The notes under the pieces were generated by a model. It saw only the letters and a list, made by a program, of their open reading frames with translations. It was not told the DNA's origin and did no database searches. Position numbers and translations under genes: made by a program. Shown here piece by piece: positions 1 to 11,854 of a stretch of DNA of 64,000 nt. Each line of letters opens with the position of its first letter. Position 1 is the stretch's first letter. The stretch covers positions 14,755,143 through 14,819,142 of the forward strand of contig BROE01000020.1 of assembly GCA_036571765.1 (NCBI GenBank), in the 5' to 3' direction. The DNA comes from Plecoglossus altivelis. Taxonomy: Eukaryota > Chordata > Actinopteri > Osmeriformes > Plecoglossidae.

Positions 1-3000
1 CTAGGAGGCCGTTCAGAAGGCATCTTGTCAAGGACTTACCTATCCTTTCCGTGACTGTGTGTCCTTTTGGCAGCAAAGAAAGCATTGTGGGTAATGCGCA
101 GTATTCCTGCCCAGACCTTTGGAACTTCTGGGACATTGCACATCAGAACATGCAGAATGGACAATTGCATCGAGCGAGATTGACCATAAATAACATCTTA
201 TAAATAGCATTGCTTCCCACTGCCAGGTTGGCTTAATTGCCCACTCTAAAAACCTTGTTTTACATCTGTTTTGGGAGTCCTGCAGAGATGTATACTCTAT
301 GGTGACACATACGGTTGTTTGTAGGGAAAGCGTGGGGGGGAGGGGGGGGGGTAGACAGATGGGCTGGATGTATAATGACCAGACAGGGAGGAAGAGGAGG
401 AGTCCTCTGGGTCATTAGGCCTCACAGTCAGACACACCGAGATAACACCCTGTTCCTCATTCTATCATACTGCCAGCCAATCAGTAACAAGCCAGCGACA
501 GAGCAGGGAAGCAACACAATAGAACATGCTCTGTCAGCTTGGCATGCATCTGAGGTGTTCTGGCAAATGGAGATATATTACACAGACCTGCTTTCAACAC
601 AGCCTCAAAAATATATCTGCTTTCAGAGCAGCAGGCAGGTTTTGTGTCTGGGAACCCCCCTGACAACATGTCCCTGTGGGACCAGGTCTCCAGATAGCTG
701 ATCCAAAAGATGAGGAGACAGCGGAACGCTACTTTGGTGAACCTGCTCAGGTACAGATGGACGTATCAGACATGACAAATAGTGTTGTACACCCTGCTTC
801 CGAGCACGGAGGAACTTTCAATTGGTTCATGTTCATGTTCACGCTTTGCGACAAGCAGAAATGTATTCAAGAAAGCGGAAAGATGTATCCTTATTTTCCA
901 ATCGTGCATCAATTTGCATTTGACACCACTGTTTAAATGAAAGTAGAGGGGGTTGAATTTCCAGGCAAGTGCATCTCAAAGTAAGGTCTGTAATTTGGTA
1001 GAGATTGTTCTCAACACCGTAGACAGGTGCTTACACACAGTTAGCTAGATGGAATGTTGAGGGAGCGTTACAAACGCCAAGCTTGAAACGCAGAACTACA
1101 CATGTTAACTATAAATATTTCTACGGTTCAACCAGGAACAAGGAGTAAAGATACGATCGATACAGACCTGAGGCCAAATCTAGTTTGTTATCAGTTGTTC
1201 CATCTGTGTTTATTTGAACTTGTACGACGGTGAGATCCGTGGCAGAAATGTCAAACAGCGGCTGAAGTTTGCAGTTGCACTCTGCATTTTGAAAGAACCA
1301 GGAAGTTTGGATGGCAAAGACAACGGAGGTCAAAAACGCAACGAGCGACGGGTTCTCTCATCTTATTGGCTGTCTGCCCACGTTCCCCTCCAAGGAGAAG
1401 AGTTGTTGCTGTGACTAAAAACACTGAGAACGACCTTTCTCATTATTCATACCCATTCACAAGAAGTTCAACGTTTGAAAGGTTGCGCACATTGAAATGG
1501 CGTGTGCGAATGGAAGCAAATTGGTACGTCGTTTAAAACGATCCATGTTCACCAATTTTCACTGAGAAAATGAGGTGCTGCGGCAATGAGTCTTCTGCTA
1601 ACAAAACACTAAACGAGTTCCACAGATCCCCCGCAGTGGCTCTAAATGATGGTGCAAACAGTCCCTGCCGCATTTCAATGACCTGCCTGGGTCTCCTCAC
1701 CTCATTAACATACCACAGCTATTTCTGTTCAGACAAACCCAAAAAAAGACCAGAAGTGTGGTTGCAAAGCCGTAAGAGACAAATCTCCATTAAGGATTTA
1801 TAACAAATGTCATCACACTTTTTCTAAGGTTCTAGGCGCTTCAAGTGCTGGATAATCTCTGAGTTGGTTGCTGCGTATCTGTGACACCTTCCTTCTGGGT
1901 TGGAGAGTTGGCTGGTCTGGTCTAGTTTGTTTTTCACGGGCGTTGCAGAATGAGCAGTCTGTGATCAACAGCATTTCTTCTTTCTGACTTCACGCACAAG
2001 ATAAGAAACAGGATCTAATCTGCTAGCACCTAATTTCACACAAAAAAACATCAAGGTGCATGCAGTGAAGAACCGATGACAGGACTCCTCAGTTAACAAT
2101 ACTAATCTTTCAATCTTGCTACAGCGGTATAAAACGTGTTCAATAGACCTAGAAAGATTATGAAACCCTTGTATTATCTGTATTTGTACCTCTTTTAATG
2201 GAATCAGGGACCCTCAAATAATGACGATCGCTCATAAATCTCACCAATCATTGAATAAGCAGGGCAGACGCCTTGAAATACATAACTGTCATGCAGCTCT
2301 GACTGAGTCTAGCGAGTGACGAAGCAGAAAGACTCGGAACTGCAACGTTCAACACAGGCTCTGTATTAATTCAATATGAATATCAGTGGGACCTCCTCCT
2401 AGTCAGCTTCAGATGAATCAGCGTTTCTAAGAGGTAAGAGAAAAGGGGATAGTATGAGGCTCATATAAAGTGCCAATTCAACCTCTATCCCTCCCTCCCA
2501 CCGCCGGCCATAAAAAACAGTGTAATAGGATTCCTAAGCTTTTCCAGTGACTGCTTCCACTATCACACAGACATTTAAGTGCACTAATCCATGACAAATT
2601 GTCTCATCTGATCCATGACAAATCGTCTGAGGGGTAGATAGAGACGAGGAGATTGGGGGGTGGGGGGGTGGGGGCAGAAAAAAAGAATGCGGTGAGAGAG
2701 AGAGAGGTGTTCTGCAAAGGAATGATCAGGCGGTTATAGTCTGGCTTTAAAAAGGTTGCTTTCATTATCTCGAAGGGCATGCCGTGCAATAGAGAGTAAG
2801 AGCCCTTACCGATGAACCCTCTACTAAAGCCCTCAGTTTTCACAGCAATTATAACCCAATGTGGAACCAGATTAAAGGCTTTGAGGTTTTGAGCTCTAAA
2901 AAAGATGGCTGTCTCAGACGATCCGCCAGAAAATGAATGTTTCTAATTACATTTGTGTCATTTAATATTTTGCTTCATGGGCGAGCAATTCGGTCGCTAA

Positions 3001-6000
3001 AGCAGTGCATTGTTTGAATTGGAGTCAATGTGAAAATGTTGAGGGGTTATCTTTTTTGGGGGGGAAAAATGTGTTCTCTGCTTTCTGCCACCTCATGTAG
3101 ACAATGGTCACAATATTTCTAGACCTGCTGTCCTTACTGTTGCTAAGAGGGTAGCAATGTGTGTGTGTGTTTTGTTGTATGTGTGCTAATTTGTTCAATG
3201 TGTTTCCACATGAAAAGACATGGAGTCATTGCTGCCAACCTGATCAAACATTTCCTTTTATCTACTGCACAAATCTGATTAAGTCACCATCTATTCAAGT
3301 GAGCAAAATCTAATTGAATACTGTTTCCATCACCAATTCTCACACTAATTAGTCTTCACAATTAAAAGTGGGTGTAAAATGTTTCATATTTGTGGCCAAG
3401 CGAAAGCACATACAACAATTTATTCCTCTCCAGTCTCCTTCACTGACACAAACAGCATGCCCTGTGGCTGTTTGCAAAAGTATGTGAACCAAAATGGCGA
3501 AAACAAATCAGTCACACATATTCCATTTATGCTGGGAGAAGCTGCAAGTATCGCATGCAAAGGAAGAAGACCTGGAAACAAGTCTTCCAGAATTGTGAAG
3601 TTTGCGTTGGTGCAGATAATTGCCATAGGTTTCCCAACAAACACTTGAGATAAACCATCCATCTTCTAACGCAGACGCTGATGGAAAAATCAATCAAGCG
3701 TTCAGATGTAAGTGTCTGGAATTCAAGCTAGTCCTCATACCCTCTTGCTTCCAGATAACTGCTCATCAGCACACACACGCTATGTCCAAATACATCGGAG
3801 CAACATGCAAAACACGTTCCTTTAAAACCAACAGTGAAACGTCATAAGACATGAATGTCCACACCAACATCGACCATTCTTACCTTGTTTGTGTGTAATG
3901 TGCGGTAGTCATTTCTCTCTATTAATCTCATTTAACTTAAAGACACTTTAAACTGCGTGTGGTTATTTCTGTCATTGATAATCATTGTAATTATTTTTTT
4001 TTCTTCTGCCTCAGAAGGTTTCCCAGATTGAGGGAGTATCGCAAATTATGGCACGCTGAACATTAAGCCAATACAAAACGCCTCCCAATCATCTATGATT
4101 ACGTTAGTCATCGTAAGTAATTTCAAATCGATTATTTAAATCATTATAATAGCCCTGCCTTGGTAGGAAGGGCTTTCTCTTACAAACCATTAACTCCCTA
4201 TTTTATGCTTTGGATAAAGTATTATTTTTCCCATGTAGAAATCATTAGCCTGTCAGCATTACAACTGCACTGCGCCTAGTACTCATCTGTGGCCATTTTC
4301 CGCTACAGTATATCACCATACCATGACCATGCATATCTCAAAGACAGAAAAAAACAGATAAACAACCAACCACAACGTTCTGCCATGAAAGTGCAACATA
4401 TTATCAAGACAAGACACTGCATCAGACAGACACCCAATTCAAAAGCAAACAGTCCCATACGGACATTAGGACGTTGGACAGGGAGCTCCAACGTGACCTA
4501 GACAAGGCTCGTCCATGGCAGTTGGACGTGTCTTGGAGCAGGTCTGGCAGGAGGCCCTAGTGTGTGCTGGCAGGTGAAGAGAGAAGTGGAGCGGAGCCTG
4601 AGAGCCATGTCACATTCAGCTCATCTGTCAATGTACTGGATTATTTCTTGAGAGACCAGAATTGGCTGCCCAGGAATCGGGCCGCCATCAATCTTGCGTC
4701 CGGCGGAGGGTTGGGAGGGAGGCTGTGGAGCAGAGGCTCATGGGAGAGGAAGCGCCGCTCTTCCTGGCCAGGCGGCGAAGCAGTCAGACAAACTCGTTAC
4801 TCACTCTGAGCCTCCGCAGTGACCGCCCGATTTGTCAAGGAAATATTCTGATCAAAATGTTAAAAAAACAAGCGGATTTCTTATCTTCAGTCATACGTTT
4901 TGGGATGCGTGCATTGTACAGTGTCTTTTCTGTCAGCTCAGTGTTGCAGATGCGGATAAGCCGATTTTTCAAATATTGTTAAATGACTGAGCAGGCTTGA
5001 GGATTACATTCGTATCCAAAGCAACGTGACCTTCGCTTCCTCTGCTTTGAGATACACCCACAGCCCCCTGTCTCTGCATCATGGGGTTTTATAGGCATTC
5101 AACCATGCTCTACACCCGCTCCAACACCTGTCCATCACCCAGAATTCCGTCTAACCCTATAAAAGACTGAAACACTAGTCATCAACTTTCCACATCATGA
5201 CCCAACAAATCAGCCACCAGCACCACATATAGCTAATGATCCTAAACCCCCTGGTGGGCAGTAATCACACCATAGTTCAGAGGTTGAGTGCTGGTTGTAG
5301 AACGAGACCGGCATTCACATCGCTTGGTTAAATAAGTGAAAGATAACATAGCAATAATAATGGCAATGCACAAACGTTTGTTTTAAGGATCATCAATATC
5401 TAATGTCTTTCAGAAATGTTATGGTTGTGGTGCGTAGATAGTCGCTTTAGCAGGGCAACGGTGTCACGTGCAACAAAAATCCCATTCCCACACTCGCACA
5501 CAAAGACAACTTTCCAATCCTTATCATATGACATACAAATAATGTTTCACCCCTTTTCAATAATACAGTGGCAATCCATTGGACTGCATTGGATTTCTGA
5601 AACATCTCAAACATGCATTGATCCCTGAGACGCGCCTCTTGTGACCTGGTTCATCTTTAGGATGTCTGTGTCTCTGCTCTCAGCGAAACGGGATAGTAAA
5701 CTCGAATTATAAAAATCAATTCTAATTCAAATATTCATCAGAGCATTTCAATTCCAAGGAGGCAGCTCTGGTTCAACCAGTTAAGGTCACAGAAGTGGAG
5801 GAAGACGGACGCCGTCTTCATCTCCGATAGAACATGTGACCTTGGGTAAACTGCACTATTCAGTTTCACAACAACAGATGAGTGTTCTCATTAGATCCGC
5901 GGTAACAAGCAGCCATTCATGTGGGGGTTTGATTATTAGGTTAGCAAACATCAACACTTCCTACTATGATTATGGAGGCATTATAGTGGAACTGTCCATT

Positions 6001-6059
6001 ACTAACCTCATCTATCATCGTTTGCTCTCAGTAAAGGTTTGTTTTTACGGGTATTTATT

Positions 6060-6240
6060 GGGCTGATGTTAATTATTGAAAACAGAAAGCTTTGGCCTCA
6101 TGAAAATATTAATGACTGCAAATTAATGCCTAAAATAAAATCCATTAACCAAGCTCTGGAAAGTCTTGGAAAAATCTTGCTTGAAATGACTAATAAAGCA
6201 CTAAATTATAATGACTTATTCTTATTTTTCTTGGACACTT
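6060..6240. promoter_or_regulatory. Candidate regulatory block in TAFA1 intron
   Basis: Non-repetitive AT-rich sequence carries TGCAAATTAATG at 6117-6128, which joins a POU-like TGCAAAT to a TTAAT homeodomain core. Several ATTAATG and CATTAACC sites lie nearby. Enhancer function is inferred from site clustering only. Confidence 0.2.
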
Positions 6241-7382
6241 ATTCACACTCTAGTTTGTTCATGCATTTCTCTTGCCTAATCCCCAGAGAAAATGCCACAC
6301 ATTAATGGGCTCAGAGTATGTGAGTGTGTGTATGTAAGTGTGTGTATGCATGTGAGCGAGAGCTAATGATATCTTTCACATAAAAGAGCAGGTTTTCTTA
6401 TAACCTGGTCAACTTTATATCTACACCTATATGCTGCATGGTAGCCTTTCCCTTTGTTTCCATGTGGACCTCTGCATAATTCAGCAGACACTCACTGTAG
6501 GGTGTCCACTTTCCTGTACATCTCTGACCAAGCTAGACCAGGCCCCAGGAAAAAAAAAAAACCTGGAGGCAAAGTTTTAAAAAATTCATTCGGATCTTTC
6601 TGTCGCTCATCTCTCAACTTCTTGTTCCAATTAATGAGAACAGAAAGCTTTTAGGTGAGGCTGTTCTCCCAGACACAGTCTGGAATCCTAGCCAGTCAGC
6701 TCTTCCCCACCAAAAGTGAACCCAAGACCATTCCTTAAGCCACCTGCTTAAAAACCCCATCGGTGTTCAGCTATCTTGTCGCCCATCACAAGTCACCAGA
6801 AATCAATGGCTGTTTTTCCCCACTGCTGTGCTTCAATTACCGGCTTTTTCCCTCGATGATGCAACACAGATAGGACTATGAAACGAGCTCAGATAGCATC
6901 AATGTTTAACAGGCATTGGGATTTCGCCGAACCACGCTGAGTTTGAAATACTGTCATCGTCAGCAGCTTGGGGGGAAAAAAGTCATTGTTGAATAAAACC
7001 GAAAGAACAAAATACTTATTCTCCGGTGCAGCTACGAAACACACACCACCACAGCTTAGGAATGCTGCTCCCTCTACTTTAATGGAGGGAACCAGGCCCA
7101 CCTCAGTGACTCCCCTCCCTGTTTCCCCTTGCAGTGGAAAAGGAACTGGGTTTAATTGCTGAATGCTTCCGGCGAATGAGAGAGAAACATAATTGTCATT
7201 TCCATCTAAGCCACAGTGATCAAAGCCGCCTCCAACTCTTGGCATACTGATGGGGATTTTTGCCTCGAGCCAGTCCTATCTATGTAGCAGGCTGATAGAT
7301 TCAGGATGCCGCTGCAGTCAGACACGGAAAATCCTCTCCTCCTAGGTCTCCGTGTTAAAAAGTCTTCTTTGTCTGTGTGGCG

Positions 7383-7420
7383 CGGAGGAGGAGGAGGAGG
7401 AGGAGAGGGGGAGGAGGGGG
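7383..7420. repeat. (GGA)n purine repeat
   Basis: GGAGGAGGAGG repeat running into GAGAGGGGGAGGAGGGGG, about 290 bases 3' of the TAFA1 coding exon on the minus strand (inside intron 2). Confidence 0.9.
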
Positions 7421-7710
7421 TTCTAACCTCTGATTAAACCAGCAGCTGCAGCTCAGCATACATGGAAGCTCACTCTTAAACATCCACTACAAAAGCAGAG
7501 ACAGCGTGTCATTAGCATGCAATTCACCACAGAGCAACCACTGATGGAACAGCACAACATCAGATCGTTTGGAACAGTAAAACGACAGCACTCCCCTTCC
7601 ACAATAACAAATGAACGTCACAAAGGGAGCGATAGTGTGTCCCTGAGCTGAGGCCAGGGTACAGTACGGGTACAAGTAGCAGTGCAGGTATTTGGGGGTC
7701 CAGTACTCAC

Positions 7711-7834
7711 CCAGGTATTGGATGTCACTCCGCCCAGCCCGGGGCACGTGGTGCTGCTGAATGGTCTGGTAGAGTGTAGCCTGGCACAGCAGGAGGAGGC
7801 CCAGGCTAATCCACACACACAGCAACCAGGACAT
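7711..7834 (-). CDS. tafa1: TAFA1 first coding exon: signal peptide and start of mature protein
   Basis: TAFA1 (FAM19A1) is a small secreted chemokine-like protein of the brain; TAFA proteins are reported neurexin partners, and TAFA1 a ligand of GPR1. Read on the minus strand, the exon starts M-S-W-L-L-C-V-W-I-S, has a leucine-rich hydrophobic core (residues about 4-17), a likely signal cleavage near residues 19-22, then Q-T-I-Q-Q-H-H-V-P-R. Human TAFA1 as I recall it has M-S-W-V-L-Y-L-W-I-S and Q-H-T-F-Q-Q-H-H-L-H-R at the same places. Human has two earlier Met codons; here the codons before ATG read V-P-A without a Met, so this ATG is the start. The exon ends after 41 codons plus one base at a strong CTGG|GTGAGT donor (intron begins 7710), giving a split Gly codon that fits the G-T-C-E-V next exon of the family. 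That exon is not in the window. Family identity is firm; exon end is likely. Confidence 0.85.
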
Positions 7835-7847
7835 GGCAGGGACACCT
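7835..7847 (-). other. tafa1: TAFA1 exon 2 5'UTR stub and splice acceptor
   Basis: On the minus strand a TTAG|AGG acceptor sits at 7851-7845, with AG at 7849-7848, 13 bases upstream of the TAFA1 ATG. No normal mixed polypyrimidine tract precedes it; the upstream sequence is the complement of the GACA array, that is (CTGT)n. Use of this acceptor is inferred from its position and from the strong donor at 9884 that it would pair with. Confidence 0.45.
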
Positions 7848-7867
7848 CTAACCAGGGCAAGGACATG

Positions 7868-7868
7868 C

Positions 7869-7945
<77 letters not shown>

Positions 7946-7946
7946 G
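7868..7946. repeat. (GACA)n tetranucleotide microsatellite
   Basis: A perfect CAGA/GACA array of 79 bases, close to 20 units, is followed by GGGACGG. On the TAFA1 strand it reads (CTGT)n and ends about 20 bases before the inferred splice acceptor, so it takes the place of the polypyrimidine tract. Artefact open frames rich in S-V-C-L or Q-T-D-R come from it. Confidence 0.98.
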
Positions 7947-8730
7947 GGACGGAGAGGATGAAAAAGAACAATTCAGTCAATCAAGTTATAGATCAGCCGT
8001 GATGGACATGAGAAGATTTAACTAGATGAAAGTGGAGACATGGCAAAGATGATCGCAATGAAAGGTCGGAGTTTGAGCGAAAGAGAAGAAATTGATGAAA
8101 TCATGGAGTGACATTGAACAAGATGGGGGTGAAGGATGTCCTAGGAAACAAAATGATTGTCTGGGGAGACAGACACAAGGTCATTCTTGTCAGGTGTCTA
8201 AAATATGATTTCAAGTGTCCGTGACAAGTGTATGAACAGCGTAAAAGATACACTAGACGTAAGGTCTGTAAAGTATAATACATAAATGCCTTAACATTTT
8301 GACACCAAGGGCACTGTAAATCATTACAATGTGCTGCAACGTGAATCTAAATTGAACGTCAAGAAGAGACGATAATCATCTTTCATTAAGGGAGGAATTA
8401 TTGGCTCAGGCCTCAGAACATGTGAAGAGGTATATGAAGATGTTTTGCATGGCCTATACAACCAATAGCCATTCCATAGTGAAAAGTCACGTTGACATTA
8501 TATAAACAGGCAAGCGTAATACTATGCATAAGATAAAAGACGTAATTTAAAAGTGTCCCCTCAAATGACATTGACACAGTCAGTTTCTGAATATTCAACG
8601 GGTAGAAATTAAGCATTTAATTATTTACGGCATATTGTAATCCCCTCTCCTGCACTAAATCTCTATAATCCTCAGTTTTGTCGAAATGTAAACTGTTCCC
8701 CTGGGTAAGCTTTTTACGGTCTGCACACCT

Positions 8731-8976
8731 CTACATAGGAAGAAGAAAATTCTGCGTGAACAGACACGTCGGGAAGAGAAAATAAGCTGTTCTTAACTCT
8801 AGCCTCCTTTTGGTTCTGCTTGGAGCATCCTGAGGTATCGGCGCGCATCCATGTCCAAACAAGAATGTGGTCGCGTTATCGACAACACACACGATCAGAA
8901 GAAAAAGGAGAGTAGAGAATTTAGCTAAACAACGCCAGCCTGTTGAATTGATCATCTTGGTCATGTATTTTACCAT
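8731..8976 (-). other. Unidentified 81-codon ORF with signal-peptide-like start
   Basis: This minus-strand ATG frame begins M-V-K-Y-M-T-K-M-I-N. It has a hydrophobic stretch S-T-L-L-F-L-L-I-V-C-V-V-D at about residues 22-34, one C-A-P-I-P segment and a basic S-R-T-K-R-R patch near residues 53-58 that resembles a convertase site. It lies on the same strand as TAFA1, inside its inferred intron 1. I recognise no family. The window holds many chance frames of this length, so it may be noncoding. An alternative first exon is possible, but I see no clear donor in frame. Confidence 0.15.
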
Positions 8977-9883
8977 TGCAGGAAAACTTCAGTTATACGA
9001 ATAGTTGATACCTTTGTTTAGCGCATTGCTTTTTTGCTACTTTGGAAACGTGTAGAGGTTCTATCTCGTGAGCCCTTTGATTAAGCAGTCATGCAAGCGT
9101 TACTGGGCTTACTTATATGTTTAATCAGTCGTTTAAGATGTATTTTACACTCTTATATGACCATACCTTCATATCGCAGTAAATTCGTGACAAGTAACGA
9201 TTAATGTTACATTGCCGGGCTCTTCACGTGCATCTAGAGTACTGATAATAATCGCAGAAAAAGAGCGCGCGTTACTCCCCTGCCACCACAACGGTCTTCT
9301 TTCAAAATATTCACCGAAATGACATCCTGTTTCAGTTAAATAGCACATTTAGTTATTGACTCTGTAGGAATATCATTCACTCTAAATATTAACATTACGC
9401 GGAGGTTTCCCTTTCTCATGCGCCATTTCTAAATCTCGATATAACATTATAGGCACCTGACAGAAAGACGAGACTAGCAGGCAGTTTGGGTTTAGACATT
9501 CAACTTGCTACAACCTTGGAATCAATCACTTACGTGCTATCACAACCATATATGTTTGCATTTACTTAACATGTAGGCCTATATAAAACTTCCTGGACTT
9601 TAGTCAAGGAGAACAAATGTGACCAGTAAAAAACTCCATGACACACTACATGTTCTTGTAGGCTACTTCTATGTTTCAATCAAGACATGTTTAATAAATG
9701 ACAGGTAGGATATAACGCAGGTCTAATCATATGCATTATTTACTCGGGTGTTTTCTCTTTCCTGGCTTTTACTGATTCACTCCAAAGCATGTGCTCCATA
9801 CTGTAAAATAGCAACACCTTCTCCAAGTTAACAAAAGATTATCGCAACGCTTCAGCGAACACCACAAATCCTGACGCCCTTAC

Positions 9884-10440
9884 CTGGGTGGTGTGATCAA
9901 AAGAAACAGATCCCTGGCAAGATCAGCGTTTGTCCAACAGACTTAGCCAGTCTTAAATCCATCCATAGTCTGGAGACAGGGTTCGAAAAGGAAAGTTCCA
10001 GGTCCAAATTAGCCGAAAGGCTGGATGATGGGGAGACGTTGCTCTGTTGTTATAACTCCCTCCCCTGGCCCCCCCTTGAATCAGTCTCTCTGAAATCCCT
10101 GCGTGTGCAGATGAAAAAAAAGCAAAGAAGAAGAAAAAAGCCTTTACAGCCACGGGACCCAGTCACAAAGTAGGAAAGGATGGAGGGCTGATCATGTCAC
10201 GTTATGGCAACCACAAACAGCAGCTCCTTCACTTTCCTCTTTCCCGTCTGTCTCTGCTCCCGTGGAGGTGAAAGCTCTCGTGAGGACAAGGAGTTAATTT
10301 GCCTGCTCACTTCCCCTCTCGCACGCGTACAGCGACGGGCTCCAGTGAAACAACTGCTCTGTTCTCTCCACGCTCCGTCCCTTCATTGAGAAGCCGCTCT
10401 GACTCTGTGAGTCTCAGCCCTCTCTCCTGTGCACTAAGTA
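9884..10440 (-). other. tafa1: Probable noncoding first exon and promoter region of TAFA1
   Basis: The minus strand has a near-consensus donor CACCCAG|GTAAGG with the exon's last base at 9884. It would splice over about 2 kb to the acceptor at 7848. The upstream sequence to about 10.4 kb is richer in CpG than its surroundings (10300-10400) and purine-rich on the minus strand, as is usual for 5'UTR exons. The start site is not visible and the upstream limit given is a guess. Two ATG-initiated minus-strand ORFs lie inside: 10386-10294 (30 codons) and 10195-10163 (10 codons). They would be upstream ORFs if transcribed. A GT microsatellite at 10445-10478 lies just beyond. Known TAFA1 genes have a noncoding first exon, which supports the reading. 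Confidence 0.45.
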
Positions 10441-10444
10441 GAGC

Positions 10445-10478
10445 GTGTGTGTGTTAGAGTGTGTGTGTGTGTGTGTAC
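10445..10478. repeat. GT microsatellite near TAFA1 first exon
   Basis: GTGTGTGTGT with TTAGAGT interruption; on the TAFA1 strand it is a CA repeat just upstream of the inferred first exon. Confidence 0.88.
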
Positions 10479-11560
10479 GTGTTACAATACAGCCCGGTCT
10501 GAGAGAGAGGGAGAGCTCTGAAGAGAGCCAGATCACATGTCTTAAAGCAAGACTGCCCACTTCTGCATTGAGATTCTCTTGTCTAATGAAGCCAAGTTAA
10601 TAACCCCCCCCCCTCTCCCCCTCCCTTCTGATACCATCTTCTGTGTGTTGTAGGCTACAGCTGGCATATGTGTGCATGTGTCTGCACTGTTGTGTGGAAG
10701 AAAGCTGAATGTGTCTTTTCTACTCTTTGCCTTTCAGCATTTGGCGAGATTGAAATATGCTTTGAGCGTGGTGCTTTTAATAGAAGTCAGTTCGTCTCAT
10801 TCAAGCTCTGCAATCACCACATGATCCTGCGCCGGCTGCTGTGCTCATCTGACTGTTTTAGTGGTGCCAATGGGGCTTTTGTTTCTGTCCCAGCCCCTCT
10901 GGTGGTCTCGCACATCCCAAACAATGTTGCATCTGCTGCAGCTGGCCCAGAGACTGAGCACAGTCCCCATGTTCTCTGACAAGCTGGAGCTCCCAGCTCA
11001 CTGAGAACGATGCCACAAATAGACAGACAGAAACTAGCGGTGTTGGATGAACTAGGGTGTCACATACGAAAAGCAGACCAGCGCAGAGCATCGGTAGCAG
11101 CTCAGTTTCAGCCATACGTAGCCTGAACCAGCAACCTACATTCCAGTCCCACATGCCTGCCAGGGCTGAGTATTACACGCTGACAATTCACTGAAAATGA
11201 ACCCAAGTTATGTACCCAAGTGCCCAGAGGACAAAAGGAGCTGTCAATGGCTGAGTGCGTGAAAGTGTGTATGTGTGTCTGTGTCTGAGAGATGCTTGTG
11301 TATAGTAATGTGAGTTTACCATTCGGGATCATGGCCACTTGTTTATTTGTTGATGGTCATGCAAGCATTTTTGTATTCGTACCTGTGTGTTCACGAGTAT
11401 GTGTTTGTGCGTTCAGTTGCGTGTGTGCGTGTATGTTTGCACAGATCATGATGTTGGCGTGTGATAGCTGTAAACACTCAGGCTGCAATAGCAGAATCTC
11501 AGCTCCCTGACAACTGGTGCCTGGATCCTGTGGGCGGTGGGCTGGAGATGGTAATGTTCT

Positions 11561-11700
11561 CTCTCCACTTCTTTCTCTCTGTCTCTCTTTCGCTCTCTCT
11601 CTCTCACTCCCTCTCTCTGTCTTTCCTTCTCTCTCCGTCTCTCCATCTCTCCTCTTCTCCCTTCAGCTCCCATCCTCTCTGTCGCTCTCTCTCTCTCTGA
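11561..11700. repeat. CT-rich low-complexity tract
   Basis: About 140 bases are dominated by CTCTCT with scattered G (TCTGTCTCTC, TCTCCGTCTC). It produces artefact serine/leucine-rich frames on the plus strand and arginine/glutamate-rich frames on the minus strand. Confidence 0.9.
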
Positions 11701-11835
11701 CTATCCGAACGGTGGCGGTCAAGCGGACATGGTCTTTCAGTGGTGCCAGCTCCAGTGTTAGTTCCTCACAGTGTGGTTGCATGCCAGGCAGATGCACGCA
11801 GCCCAGAGTTATGAGCTGAAGGGGAGGGACTGCAA

Positions 11836-11854
11836 GGGGGGGGGGGGGGGGGGG
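11836..11854. repeat. Poly-G tract, 19 bases
   Basis: An uninterrupted run of 19 G lies within an otherwise ordinary stretch. Such runs can fold into G-quadruplexes and are length-unstable; the exact length is also prone to sequencing error. Confidence 0.95.

Larger units (their letters stand above)
1..7710 (-). other. tafa1: TAFA1 intron 2, partial
   Basis: This stretch follows the donor at 7710 on the minus strand and runs off the left edge. I looked for the next exon, which should encode G-T-C-E-V and a C-C-N-K-N-like motif, and did not find it, so the intron is at least 7.7 kb. It holds short G-rich tracts (331-351, 2655-2676), GT-rich runs (3158-3173, 6320-6356), a GGA-repeat (7383-7420) and AT-rich homeodomain-site clusters such as about 6060-6240. 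Open frames here are short and unlike known proteins. Confidence 0.6.
7848..9883 (-). other. tafa1: TAFA1 intron 1
   Basis: The interval lies between the probable first-exon donor (9883) and the acceptor before the coding exon. It carries the GACA microsatellite at its 3' end, an AT-rich central part at 9000-9800, and a signal-peptide-like minus-strand ORF at 8976-8731 that is described separately. It is an intron only if the exon 1 call is right. Confidence 0.45.

Noticed and set aside
7618..7980. 120-codon minus-strand frame starting in the GACA array and overlapping TAFA1
   Set aside because: It is out of frame with the TAFA1 signal peptide and its N-terminal half is repeat translation.
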